Shown piece after piece: positions 16,182-24,457 of a stretch of 32,553 nt of DNA. Under the pieces are notes generated by a model. It saw only the letters and a list, made by a program, of their open reading frames with translations. It was not told where the DNA came from and ran no database searches. Source of the stretch: an uncultured Clostridia bacterium. GTDB taxonomy: Bacteria > Bacillota > Clostridia > TANB77 > CAG-508. A program made the position numbers and the translations under genes. The stretch covers positions 1 to 32,553 of the forward strand of contig CANQGW010000015.1 of NCBI GenBank assembly GCA_947623555.1, in the 5' to 3' direction. Positions within the stretch are counted from its first letter, which is position 1; the number at the start of each line of letters is the position of its first letter.

Positions 16182-16780
16182 ATGTCTGGTAGCTTTTTTA
16201 AGTATTTTAATATTTTGTTTTGCTTTTTATTTATTCTTATTATTTTTATATCATGTTTTTTTGGTCCAACCATAATTAATTCTTACAATTCTTTTGATGA
16301 AGATTTATATTTTTCGTTTGATTCAAGTAATGAATATTTATGGCCAGCTCCACGGCTATACTACTATTAATTCATATTTTGGTAAAAGAACCTCACCTAC
16401 TGCTGGTGCTACAAGCTACCATAAAGGGCTTGATATTGGTGCTCCTCAAGGGAGTAGCTTTGTTGCAGTTTGTGATGGTAAAATTACTTATACTGGCTTT
16501 TTAGGTGGCGGTGGTTTTACTATTACATTGTCTGTTAATAATATGAAGTTTACATACTGCCACGTTTCCCCCAATTTTATTGTAAAGGTACGGAGATATT
16601 GTAAAAAAAGGACAAGTAATTGGAAAAGTTGGTCCTAAAAATGTTTATGGAGTTAAAGGAAATCAGTACAAAGATGAAAATGGCAACCCCACCAATGGTG
16701 CTACAACTGGTCCTCACCTTCACTTTGGTGTTAGAATTGATGGAGAATATGTTGATCCATTAAGTTTATTTGAAGATTAG
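16182..16780 (+). CDS. M23 (LytM-type) peptidase read through two +1 frameshifts
   Basis: No single frame encodes this protein. Joining three frames gives 198 residues: a membrane anchor (about 5-28) and WPAP (frame 1, to 16352), GYTTINSYFGKRTSP to NFIVKV (frame 2, 16354-16590), then GDIVKKGQVIGKVGP to the TAG at 16778 (frame 3). Zinc ligands HKGLD and HLHF lie in different frames, so only the joined product can cut peptidoglycan cross-bridges. Both junctions are a CGG codon where skipping C gives Gly. The ribosome site GGAG at 16171 supports ATG 16182. It is either a pseudogene or sequence error, or recoded (see findings). Everything outside the junctions looks well conserved. Confidence 0.8.
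16353..16355 (+). other. In-frame CGG at a +1 frame shift, site 1
   Basis: After CCA the zero frame reads CGG and soon meets a stop. Skipping the C (16353) restores GGC (Gly) in WPAPGYTT, a phrase typical of this peptidase family. Confidence 0.75.
16591..16593 (+). other. In-frame CGG at a +1 frame shift, site 2
   Basis: After GTA the frame reads CGG and a stop follows within about 16 codons. Skipping the C (16591) restores GGA (Gly) in VKVGDIVKKGQ, the usual M23 sequence. Confidence 0.75.
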
Positions 16781-16807
16781 TTTTATATTAGGTACAAATT
16801 TTACATT

Positions 16808-16842
16808 AAAAAAACGAATACAAATTTAAAAATTTATATTCG
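16808..16842 (-). terminator. Terminator of the yqeG-efp-CD1247-like run
   Basis: An inverted repeat CGAATA...TATTCG (16815-16842) is extended by AAATTT pairing and followed on the minus strand by a T-run (16808-16814). A T-rich stretch on the other side means it may also stop plus-strand transcripts from the M23 gene. Confidence 0.7.
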
Positions 16843-16851
16843 CTCTTTTTA

Positions 16852-17376
16852 TTACATATCTTCATCGTCATCTTCATCATTATTTTCTTGATCTTCTTGT
16901 TCTTCATTTTCCTCACTGTCATACGTTAATGCTTGATTTTTCAAACATTCTCGTGAGCAATGATGGCAACCATCTTCGTCATCATCTTCTACATTCCAGT
17001 CTAATTCAATGATGTTATGACATTCAGGACACTCTACTTCTGAATTAGTTTCACTGTTTATATCTGTTATAAATTCATGATTACAATAAGGGCATGTTAT
17101 TTCGAATTCGTATGCTTCTTCCTCTTCATATATGTCGTTTTCAATACCATCAACTGTTTTTTGAACAGACAATATTTTATTTTCTATTGCTTTTTGCTTT
17201 TCTTCAACTTCTTTAACCCTAGCATCTGTAACATAAGTTAGGCGATCTATAATGTCCATAAATATAACAGAAAGTTCTTGAAATTTGTTAATAACAAAAT
17301 TTCTTTGCTTTTCATCTTCAATATTTTCTTCTAATTCTTTAAATATTTGTTTATATTGATTACTTAAATCTGCCAT
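16852..17376 (-). CDS. CD1247-type protein with zinc-ribbon cysteines
   Basis: 174 residues. The N-terminal CD1247-type domain (about 1-45) is helical, followed by a coiled coil (about 50-80). A zinc ribbon CPYC...CPEC (about 95-120) precedes a second Cys/His cluster, CHHCSREC. The last 25 residues are almost all Glu, Asp and Asn. Function unknown. It follows efp by 26 bases, a neighbourhood often seen in Clostridia, and would be cotranscribed. Confidence 0.8.
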   Translation of the reverse strand: MADLSNQYKQIFKELEENIEDEKQRNFVINKFQELSVIFMDIIDRLTYVTDARVKEVEEKQKAIENKILSVQKTVDGIENDIYEEEEAYEFEITCPYCNHEFITDINSETNSEVECPECHNIIELDWNVEDDDEDGCHHCSRECLKNQALTYDSEENEEQEDQENNDEDDDEDM

Positions 17377-17402
17377 AGTTTAGATTAACTTCCTTCCAAT
17401 TA

Positions 17403-17969
17403 TTAAACTCTTTCCATATACTCGCCAGTTCTTGTATCAATACGAATAACATCACCAATGTTTACAAACATTGGAACTGAAATTTCATAACCATTTTCTA
17501 ATGTTGCTGGTTTTCCTGAAGTTGTAGTAGTATTACCAGCAAATCCTGGTTCTGTATATGTAACTTCTAATTCAACAAACATTGGTGGCTCTACTGAAAA
17601 TACATTTCCTTTATATGATAAAATTTTAACATTCATATTTTCCTTTAAGAATTTTAAACTGTCACCAAGTTGCTCTTTATTAAGTGGTAATTGTTCGTAT
17701 GTTTCATTATCCATAAAATAGTAAATTCCACTGTCATTATACAAATATTGCATTTCTCTTTTTTCAATTTCTGCTGCTGGATATTTTTCAGATGGATTAA
17801 AAGTTTTTTCAATTACTGCTCCTGAAATAACATTTTTTAGTTTTGTTCTAACAAAAGCTGAACCCTTTCCTGGTTTTACATGTTGAAATTCTACTACTTT
17901 AAATACATTTCCATCCATTTCAAATGTTGTTCCGTTTCTAAAATCTCCTGCCATATATACTTCTGCCAT
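17403..17969 (-). CDS. efp: Elongation factor P
   Basis: Relieves ribosomes stalled at polyproline. 188 residues from ATG 17969. An upstream in-frame extension to 18071 is rejected because the family begins with GDFRNG near residue 8-13 and an AAAGGGG site precedes 17969. The three OB-type domains are complete, with Lys35 in the PGKGSAF loop at the usual modification point and a typical C-terminus ([16 protein letters not shown]). It has its own promoter at 18043-18071, downstream of pepP. Confidence 0.97.
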   Translation of the reverse strand: MAEVYMAGDFRNGTTFEMDGNVFKVVEFQHVKPGKGSAFVRTKLKNVISGAVIEKTFNPSEKYPAAEIEKREMQYLYNDSGIYYFMDNETYEQLPLNKEQLGDSLKFLKENMNVKILSYKGNVFSVEPPMFVELEVTYTEPGFAGNTTTTSGKPATLENGYEISVPMFVNIGDVIRIDTRTGEYMERV

Positions 17970-18042
17970 AATTATTAATTCCCCTTTCAAAATACATTTT
18001 ATTATAACTTGTTTTAACTTACATATTTGCAAGCACTTTGAT

Positions 18043-18071
18043 ATTATACACCAAAATAGGTTTAAAATCAA
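18043..18071 (-). promoter_or_regulatory. Promoter for efp
   Basis: On the minus strand TTGATT (18066-18071), a 17-base spacer and a perfect TATAAT (18043-18048). Confidence 0.75.
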
Positions 18072-18091
18072 GTAATTGCTGTTTTTTCTAT

Positions 18092-19174
18092 TTATTTTTC
18101 AGAAATTATACTATCTACTATAATATAATTTTTATCTGATTTTGTTAAATTTATGCAACCAGATTTTGTAATTAATATTGTATCTTCTATTCTAACTCCA
18201 TATTCACCTGGGATATAAATACCTGGTTCATTTGTAACTACCATATTTGCTTTTAATGTACTATCATTTTTAACACTTATAAAAGGATGTTCATGAATTT
18301 CTAAACCTACTCCATGACCCAAACTGTGAACTAAACTATAACCATTTAAGCGAAAGTCATTATCTACATTTCTAGAAATTATACGAATATCTGCTCCTTC
18401 TTTCATGTCTTTTGCAGTTTGCAATTGATTTGATAAAACTAAATTGTAAATAGGTTTTATGGCTTCTGGTACAAAACCTGCAAAAATTGTTCTTGTCATA
18501 TCTGAACAATACCCTTTATATTTGCACCCAAAATCAATTGTAATTGGGTCTCCAGATTCTATTTTTTTGTCTGTTGCTTTTGCATGTGGTTTGGATGAGT
18601 TTTTTCCAGATGCTACAATTGTTTCAAATGAAATAGAGTCTGCCCCATGCTCTAAAAAATATTTTTCTATTTCATACGCTATTTCCTTTTCTGTCATGCC
18701 TATTTTTATAAATTGAATTAAGTGTGTAAAGCATTCATCTGTTAAACTGCATGCTTTTTCAAGCAAGCTTATTTCTTTTTCGTCTTTAATCATCCTTTGC
18801 TTTTCTAATATGCCATCTGTTTCTTCTAAATTATTAGCTTTATATTTATGCATATAATTTTTATAAGTTGCGTAAGTGATGTAATTTTCTTCAAATCCAA
18901 CATTTTCACAAAACGAGAAAAAATTTTCATAATCGTATTCACTAATATCTGCAATATTGTTTACAATAATTTCATCATCTATTGTTATTGTGTTTTGTAC
19001 ATCTTCTATGTATCTGCTGTCTGTAATATAATAGTTTTCTTTTCTAGTAATTAACAAAACCCCTTCAGCATTAATTCCAGTTAAATACCTAATATTAACT
19101 GGGTTAGAAACTATCATTCCTTGTATGTTTAACCCCCTCATTTTTTCCCTTAACCAATTAATTTTTTCGTTCAT
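18092..19174 (-). CDS. pepP: Xaa-Pro aminopeptidase (M24B family)
   Basis: Removes N-terminal residues ahead of proline in the cytoplasm. 360 residues from ATG 19174. The in-frame TTG at 19189 is rejected because the ribosome site AGGTGA lies just after it. The N-terminal creatinase-like domain (about 1-125) is followed by the pita-bread fold with metal ligands in [15 protein letters not shown] (two Asp), [14 protein letters not shown] (His), TNEPGIYIP (Glu) and VRIEDT (Glu). The pepP-efp order is common in Firmicutes. The gene symbol is by family. Confidence 0.92.
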   Translation of the reverse strand: MNEKINWLREKMRGLNIQGMIVSNPVNIRYLTGINAEGVLLITRKENYYITDSRYIEDVQNTITIDDEIIVNNIADISEYDYENFFSFCENVGFEENYITYATYKNYMHKYKANNLEETDGILEKQRMIKDEKEISLLEKACSLTDECFTHLIQFIKIGMTEKEIAYEIEKYFLEHGADSISFETIVASGKNSSKPHAKATDKKIESGDPITIDFGCKYKGYCSDMTRTIFAGFVPEAIKPIYNLVLSNQLQTAKDMKEGADIRIISRNVDNDFRLNGYSLVHSLGHGVGLEIHEHPFISVKNDSTLKANMVVTNEPGIYIPGEYGVRIEDTILITKSGCINLTKSDKNYIIVDSIISEK

Positions 19175-19203
19175 AAAATCACCTACCAACTTAATATTTT
19201 ATT

Positions 19204-19950
19204 TTATCCTTGGTACATTCCTAGGGTGAAAATTTTAAAAACAATTGATATTAATAAATCAAATGGTATAAAAATTACTAATAAACATGCCATTACTATA
19301 AATGGTCCGAATGGTATATATTCACTTATTCCTTTTCTTCTAAAAATTAAAATTCCAATACTAATTATTGCTGCTAATAGAAATGCTATGACTGAAATTA
19401 TAATAATTGGAAACCAACCAAAAAATAATCCAAGCGCTCCCATTAATTTAACATCACCAAAGCCCATGGCTTCTTTTCCAGCAATTAAACCTCCAATTAC
19501 ATTTATTATTAAGAAAATGCCTCCACCTACAAGCATTCCTAATATATTATCTGTGAAAATATTTATTCCTCTACTAGTATCAAGAATTGCAGTTACAAAT
19601 GTAAAAATAATTCCTAGTTCAAAAATAGTTAGGTTTAATCTGTTTGGTATTATTTGCAATTTTAAATCTATACAAAATACAGATAATAAAATTGCTGTTA
19701 AAATTGAATATTTTAAAAATTCAATACTTAAACCAAATTTATACAGTAATGCTAAAAATGCTACTGATGTAATTAACATTAATATATATTGTGGTTTACA
19801 ATTTTTTAAATATTCTGTAAAAAATTGTTTTGAAAAAACTTTTTTTTCATCTGGTAATGCCTTATTGCACCAGTCTATAAATTGCCCTGTAAATAATCCT
19901 ATTATGCCCACTATCACATAAGTTAAAATATGAATATCATTTATGTACAT
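19204..19950 (-). CDS. A24 prepilin peptidase
   Basis: An integral-membrane aspartic peptidase that cuts class III leaders just after a Gly. 248 residues, mostly membrane helices, with catalytic Asp95 (DLKLQIIPNRLN) and Asp166 in GFGD. The N-terminal part lacks the Cys-rich methyltransferase subdomain of full-size PilD. It is translated from an AAGGAG site. The only class III-type leaders in the window are the two FGE-domain proteins at 28311 and 30015, about 9 kb away, which are plausible substrates. It lies between yqeG and pepP, probably in one transcript. Confidence 0.9.
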   Translation of the reverse strand: MYINDIHILTYVIVGIIGLFTGQFIDWCNKALPDEKKVFSKQFFTEYLKNCKPQYILMLITSVAFLALLYKFGLSIEFLKYSILTAILLSVFCIDLKLQIIPNRLNLTIFELGIIFTFVTAILDTSRGINIFTDNILGMLVGGGIFLIINVIGGLIAGKEAMGFGDVKLMGALGLFFGWFPIIIISVIAFLLAAIISIGILIFRRKGISEYIPFGPFIVMACLLVIFIPFDLLISIVFKIFTLGMYQG

Positions 19951-19963
19951 TTTAATTTTCTCC

Positions 19964-20462
19964 TTAATATTTCTTTTGTTTTTGGTATTTTTGTATAATA
20001 AAATTTTCTATTGGTCTTTTTATTTTTGTAATCCATATATCTTTTTTATCAATTGGCTTTACTAAAATAGAAAAAATATTACTACGGTTTGCTCCAATAA
20101 CGTCTGTTAAAATTTGATCCCCCACTGATGCAATATATTTTTCATCCAAACCGCAATATCTCTTTTGCCTTTTTAAAACCTTTTTTTAACGGTTTTTGAG
20201 CAAAATATAAATATGGAATATTTAATTTTTTTGCTACTGTTTCTACTTTTTGTTTATTATTAGAATTTGATAAAATACAAAGTTTAATTCCTTGCTGTTT
20301 TAGGCTTTTTGCCCACTCTTCAATACCGTCAGGTATATTTTTTTCGTAATCTATTAAAGTATTATCTACATCTAAAATAAGACCTTTTAAGTTATATTTA
20401 TTTAGTATAGAATTATTAATTTCTTTTACACTATTCAAATATAGTTTTGGATATAGTAACAT
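19964..20462 (-). CDS. YqeG family HAD phosphatase read through one +1 frameshift
   Basis: Two overlapping frames join into a normal-length 165-residue YqeG protein. Residues 1-103 carry the nucleophile motif DVDNT (Asp31, Asp33), LSNS and KPLKKGF. Residues 104-165 carry the metal-binding VGDQILTD (Asp115, Asp120) and the family ending WITKIKRPIE. The zero frame hits CGG at 20151-20153 and stops three codons later (TTT, GGA, TGA). Skipping the C gives GGT (Gly104) in the expected ILGL. Neither half alone has a complete active site. The family acts on small phosphorylated substrates, and the B. subtilis relative is linked to ribosome-associated functions. Start at 20462 with a GGAGG site. Confidence 0.85.
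20151..20153 (-). other. In-frame CGG at a +1 frame shift, site 3
   Basis: On the minus strand TTG is followed by CGG, then TTT GGA TGA in the zero frame. Skipping the C restores GGT (Gly) and continues into the conserved GDQ motif. Confidence 0.75.
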
Positions 20463-20578
20463 TATGCCTCCATGTAGATTTTTAGGTTCTTTTCTTCTAT
20501 AATATTATCAATAGCTTTAAATTTTGTCAAGGAGAACACATAATTCACTTTTTATAAATATCTATTTGTAGGTAATCC

Positions 20579-20607
20579 TTGTAATTTACGCGTTTTTGTG
20601 CCATAAT
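20579..20607 (+). promoter_or_regulatory. Promoter for mutS2
   Basis: TTGTAA (20579-20584), a 17-base spacer and CATAAT (20602-20607), 35 bases before the ATG. Confidence 0.5.
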
Positions 20608-20642
20608 ATTAGTGTAATTTTTTTATTGGGAAGGATTTTTTA

Positions 20643-22994
20643 ATGGACACAGTTTTAAATAAATTAGAATATCATCAAATTATACAAATAATTGAAAAGC
20701 ATTGCAAAACATATCTTGGTAAAAGCCTTTGTAATATGCTTGTTCCTAGCTTTTCATTTGAAGAGGTTACAAACTTATTAGCTAAAACTAATATGGCAAC
20801 AAGTTTACTTTATAAAAAAGGCATGCCTCCATTATATGAAATAGAAGATCTTAAGCCAGCAGTTAAACTGTTAGAAAGTGAGCAAACATTATCTGCAAAA
20901 AGCTTGCTAAATATAGCTAAAGTTTTAAAAATGTCATACGAACTACGCAAGTATTTTTATGATGATGAAGATGTTTCTAATTTTAATTTATTAGACGATT
21001 ACTTTTCTATGCTTTATACAAACCCTAGTATAGAAAAAAATATTAGTAGTAAAATTTTAGATGAAAATACAATTGATGATAATGCTTCTCCTAAACTTTT
21101 ATCTATTCGTAAAAGCAAAAAAAGTTTAGAACAAAATGTAAAAGATAAATTAAATTCATTTATTCATTCTAGCAAATACTCAAAATATATTATGGAGCCT
21201 ATTGTAACTATTAGAAATAATAGGTATGTTATTCCTGTAAAAGAAGAATATAGAAGTATTATTAAAGGGTTTATTCATGACACATCAAGCAGTGGCTCTA
21301 CTTTATATATTGAGCCAACTTCTGTATTTGAGCTTAATAATGAAATAAATCACCTTCAAATTGAAGAAGAGTTAGAAATACAAAATATTTTGCATGAGCT
21401 TTCTTCTTTGCTTTATTCATGTACCAATGAGCTATTACAAAATTTACATTCTATTGGTGAAATTGACCTAATTTTTGCAAAAGCAAGTTACGGCAAATGT
21501 GAAGACTATAACATTCCTAATTTGAATAATGAAAAATGTATTAGTTTTTATAAAGCAAAGCACCCATTATTAGATAAAAATTTGGCAGTTCCTATTGATA
21601 TTTCGCTAGATAGCAACACTTCTTGCTTATTAATTACAGGTCCAAATACCGGAGGTAAAACTGTTGCTTTAAAAACAATTGGGTTATTACTTATTATGGC
21701 ATACTCTGGTATTCCAATACCATGCCACGAAAAAAGCTGTATTTGTGTATTTTCTAAAATTTTTGTAGATATTGGTGATGAACAAAGTATTGAGCAGTCT
21801 TTGAGTACGTTTTCTGCTCACATGATGAATATTATAAATATTACTAATAATGTAAATAATAACAGCTTAATTTTATTAGATGAACTTGGTTCTGGTACAG
21901 ACCCAATAGAGGGTTCTGCTTTGGCAATTAGCATTTTAAAATACTGCAATGATGCTGGTGCTTTTATATGCTGTACTACCCATTATCAAGAGCTAAAAGA
22001 ATTTGCTTTAGTTACAGATGGTTTTGAAAATGCTAGCTTTGAGTTTGATTTAGAAAATTTAAAACCTACTTATAAACTTTTGCTTGGAATTCCTGGTAAA
22101 AGTAATGCTTTTGAAATTAGTAAAAGGCTTGGTTTAAATGAAAATATTTTAAAAAATGCTTCCTCTTTTTTAAAAACAGATAAAATTTCAATTGAAGAAT
22201 TGCTTAAAAATATTTATGAGGATAAGTTAACAATTGAAAAAGAAAAGGAAGAAACTGAAAAGAATTTAAATCAAATTACAGTTTTAAGGCAGTCTTTAGA
22301 AAAAGAGCAGCAAGATCTTATGGATAACAAAAAAACTTTAATAGAAAAGGCAAAGCAAGAGGCAAGGGAAATTATATTAGATGCTAAAGAAGAGGTAAAT
22401 AGCATTATACAAGAGTTAAACTCAAATAATATTGATTTAAAAAAGGCTAATGCAAATAGAGATAAGTTAAATAAAAAAGTAAAAGACTTTATTCCAAATA
22501 TAGAGGTTAACTCGCAGGACACTTTACATTTAGAAGATATCAAAGAAGGATTACATGTGTTTATTCCATCACTTAATCTTGAAGGAACTATTATTAGCCC
22601 AAATGTAAATAAGTCACAAGAGGTTGCAGTTCAGGTTGGTTCTGCTAAAATGAATTTAAAAATTAGCAAGCTTAATAAAATACAGCAAGGCACTATAAAT
22701 AAAAATAGTACAAATAGCAGTGTTCATACTATTTCTAATTCAAAAGCTAAAACGGTTTCAACCGAAATAAATGTAATTGGGCAAAATGTAGATGATGCGG
22801 TTTATATTATTGATAAATATATTGATGACTGTGCAATGGCTCACGTTTCCCCTATTCGCATTGTTCACGGAAAAGGTACAGGAAAATTAAGGGAAGGAAT
22901 TCATAAATATTTAAAAACTAATGCTCATGTTAAGTCTTTTCGCCTAGGTACTTTTGGTGAAGGTGAAATGGGTGTAACAATAGTAGAGTTATAA
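20643..22994 (+). CDS. mutS2: Endonuclease MutS2
   Basis: 783 residues, normal for the family. The MutS core and clamp are followed by the ABC-type ATPase with Walker A TGPNTGGKT (332-340, Lys339), signature SLSTFSAHM and Walker B LILLDELGSGTDP. A long charged coiled coil (about 505-620) follows, then a KOW-like linker and the C-terminal Smr nuclease domain with VHGKGTGKLR. There is no mismatch-recognition domain, as expected for MutS2. Known roles are restraint of recombination and rescue of collided ribosomes. ATG 20643 follows an AAGGA site, and a terminator lies at 23021. Confidence 0.96.
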   Translation: MDTVLNKLEYHQIIQIIEKHCKTYLGKSLCNMLVPSFSFEEVTNLLAKTNMATSLLYKKGMPPLYEIEDLKPAVKLLESEQTLSAKSLLNIAKVLKMSYELRKYFYDDEDVSNFNLLDDYFSMLYTNPSIEKNISSKILDENTIDDNASPKLLSIRKSKKSLEQNVKDKLNSFIHSSKYSKYIMEPIVTIRNNRYVIPVKEEYRSIIKGFIHDTSSSGSTLYIEPTSVFELNNEINHLQIEEELEIQNILHELSSLLYSCTNELLQNLHSIGEIDLIFAKASYGKCEDYNIPNLNNEKCISFYKAKHPLLDKNLAVPIDISLDSNTSCLLITGPNTGGKTVALKTIGLLLIMAYSGIPIPCHEKSCICVFSKIFVDIGDEQSIEQSLSTFSAHMMNIINITNNVNNNSLILLDELGSGTDPIEGSALAISILKYCNDAGAFICCTTHYQELKEFALVTDGFENASFEFDLENLKPTYKLLLGIPGKSNAFEISKRLGLNENILKNASSFLKTDKISIEELLKNIYEDKLTIEKEKEETEKNLNQITVLRQSLEKEQQDLMDNKKTLIEKAKQEAREIILDAKEEVNSIIQELNSNNIDLKKANANRDKLNKKVKDFIPNIEVNSQDTLHLEDIKEGLHVFIPSLNLEGTIISPNVNKSQEVAVQVGSAKMNLKISKLNKIQQGTINKNSTNSSVHTISNSKAKTVSTEINVIGQNVDDAVYIIDKYIDDCAMAHVSPIRIVHGKGTGKLREGIHKYLKTNAHVKSFRLGTFGEGEMGVTIVEL

Positions 22995-23020
22995 TTATTG
23001 CCTATAACAACTTATTTTTT

Positions 23021-23049
23021 GCTAGTTTTTAAAAAAGACTAGCTTTTTT
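23021..23049 (+). terminator. Intrinsic terminator after mutS2
   Basis: GCTAGT...ACTAGC (23021-23043), with the inner T/A runs also able to pair, followed by TTTTTT (23044-23049). Confidence 0.8.
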
Positions 23050-23058
23050 CTTAATTTA

Positions 23059-23067
23059 TGTTATAAT
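23059..23067 (+). promoter_or_regulatory. Extended -10 promoter for the arginase-family gene
   Basis: TGTTATAAT (23059-23067) gives an extended -10 with no good -35. The leader to 23135 contains a short palindrome GATAATTATC. Confidence 0.45.
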
Positions 23068-23134
23068 TTTAAGCGGTAAAATTAATCTTTGATAATTATC
23101 ATGATTATTATTACATTTATGAGGTTATTAAATT

Positions 23135-24175
23135 ATGAGAAACATTTCAATTATAAATGCTTGCACTGATTTAGGTGTAAATGTGGATGGTGCAGCAACA
23201 GGTCCACAAATATTAACGAATGAATTAAAGGCTAATAATATTTCTAATAATTATTTAGTTAAAAAAGATGACAAAAAAGAAACAGTTGACTTTAAAAATT
23301 CAAGTACAAATAAAGAAACCATTGATGACTTTGTAAAAGAATTTAACTCTCTTTTACTTCAAATGCACGAGGCACATTTTGAACAAGATATGTATAATGA
23401 GCAAATAAATTTATATAATAAAAAAATGCAAAATTTAGTACTAGCAGTAAAAGCATTGGATTCTAAATGTGAAAAAAGAAACTTAACAGCAATTGATGAG
23501 TTTAATAAAGAGCTTTATCAAATAGTATATGGCTGCCTAGTTAAAAACGAATTTCCTTTAACCGTTGGTGGTGACCATATAATTGCTATTGCTTCTACAT
23601 TAGCTTCAATTAAACATTACAAAAATTTAGGTTTAATTTGGTTTGACTCACATGGTGATTTTAATACATATCCTACATCTGTTACAGGAAATTTACATGG
23701 CCTTCCTTTGGCAGTTGCTACACATTATGAAAAAAGTATTTTAGCTCCATTTCATGATGGACCGTTTTATAACCCTAAAAATACAGTAATTGTTGGTGGC
23801 AGGGATATTGATCCTTGGGAATGGGGAAATATTATAGATGCAGGTGTAACAGTATTTTCTACTAAAGATATTAATGAGCAAGGTGTTCAAGCTATTTGCA
23901 AAAAAGCTTTTGAAATTGCAAGTAATGGAACTAATGGTGTACATATAAGTTTTGATTTAGATTTAATTGACCCAGAGGTTGCTCCAGGCGTTTCAGTTCC
24001 AGCTGCAAATGGAATTAATTTAGAGCAAACTTATAGTTTAGTTGATGAAATTGTAAAGTATGCAAATATTATTAAGTCTGCTGATTTGGTTGAGTTTAAC
24101 CCTAAATTTGATAAGGATCATAGGACGGAGAATATTGCTAAAAATATATTAAGTAAATGGATTCAATGTTTTTAA
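23135..24175 (+). CDS. Arginase-family (ureohydrolase) protein
   Basis: 346 residues. The binuclear manganese site is complete: His148 (VGGDH), Asp171/His173/Asp175 (DSHGD) and Asp274/Asp276 (SFDLDLIDP). VSVPAANGI matches the usual substrate-loop region. It most likely hydrolyses arginine or a related guanidino compound to urea and an amine. Compared with ~300-residue bacterial arginases it has an extra helical stretch (about 60-125, rich in Glu, Lys and Gln) before the GGDH domain. Which substrate cannot be told. Monocistronic, between mutS2 and the converging pheT. Confidence 0.88.
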   Translation: MRNISIINACTDLGVNVDGAATGPQILTNELKANNISNNYLVKKDDKKETVDFKNSSTNKETIDDFVKEFNSLLLQMHEAHFEQDMYNEQINLYNKKMQNLVLAVKALDSKCEKRNLTAIDEFNKELYQIVYGCLVKNEFPLTVGGDHIIAIASTLASIKHYKNLGLIWFDSHGDFNTYPTSVTGNLHGLPLAVATHYEKSILAPFHDGPFYNPKNTVIVGGRDIDPWEWGNIIDAGVTVFSTKDINEQGVQAICKKAFEIASNGTNGVHISFDLDLIDPEVAPGVSVPAANGINLEQTYSLVDEIVKYANIIKSADLVEFNPKFDKDHRTENIAKNILSKWIQCF

Positions 24176-24230
24176 ATAAGAAATTATATAAATGATTTTA
24201 CATTGAAAATAAAATTCTATTTTTATATCA

Positions 24231-24390
24231 TAAGAAAGTATTATATTATTTTCTCGCTCGCCCCAACTACGCAGAAACCGTAATAGATTGCCTCTACATA
24301 ATAAAAATACGCCATTGCAATCTTTAACGGTTTCTATGCTTGTCGGTCCCCACCTTAACTCGCTTACGAAAATAATATAATACTTTCTTA
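24231..24390. ncRNA. Candidate structured RNA or bidirectional terminator, element 2
   Basis: A perfect 23-bp inverted repeat (24231-24253 with 24368-24390) flanks a GC-rich internal loop and an inner stem (24271-24291 with 24317-24339) that itself encloses about 25 bases. Loop sequences CTCGCTCGCCCC (left) and GGTCCCCACCTTAACTCGC (right) resemble the reverse complement of element 1. It fills the gap between the converging arginase-family and pheT genes. The remaining bases of the gap hold nothing I recognise. Confidence 0.5.
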
Positions 24391-24457
24391 TTAACAACAA
24401 TAAAAGCCAAAACATTATGACACTAATTCATAATATTTCTGGCTTTTATTTAGTGAG

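Noticed and set aside
19226-19921. 231-codon plus-strand open frame opposite the prepilin peptidase
   Set aside because: It mirrors a membrane-protein gene in low-G+C DNA; the minus strand has the GFGD catalytic motif and a ribosome site, the plus frame has neither.
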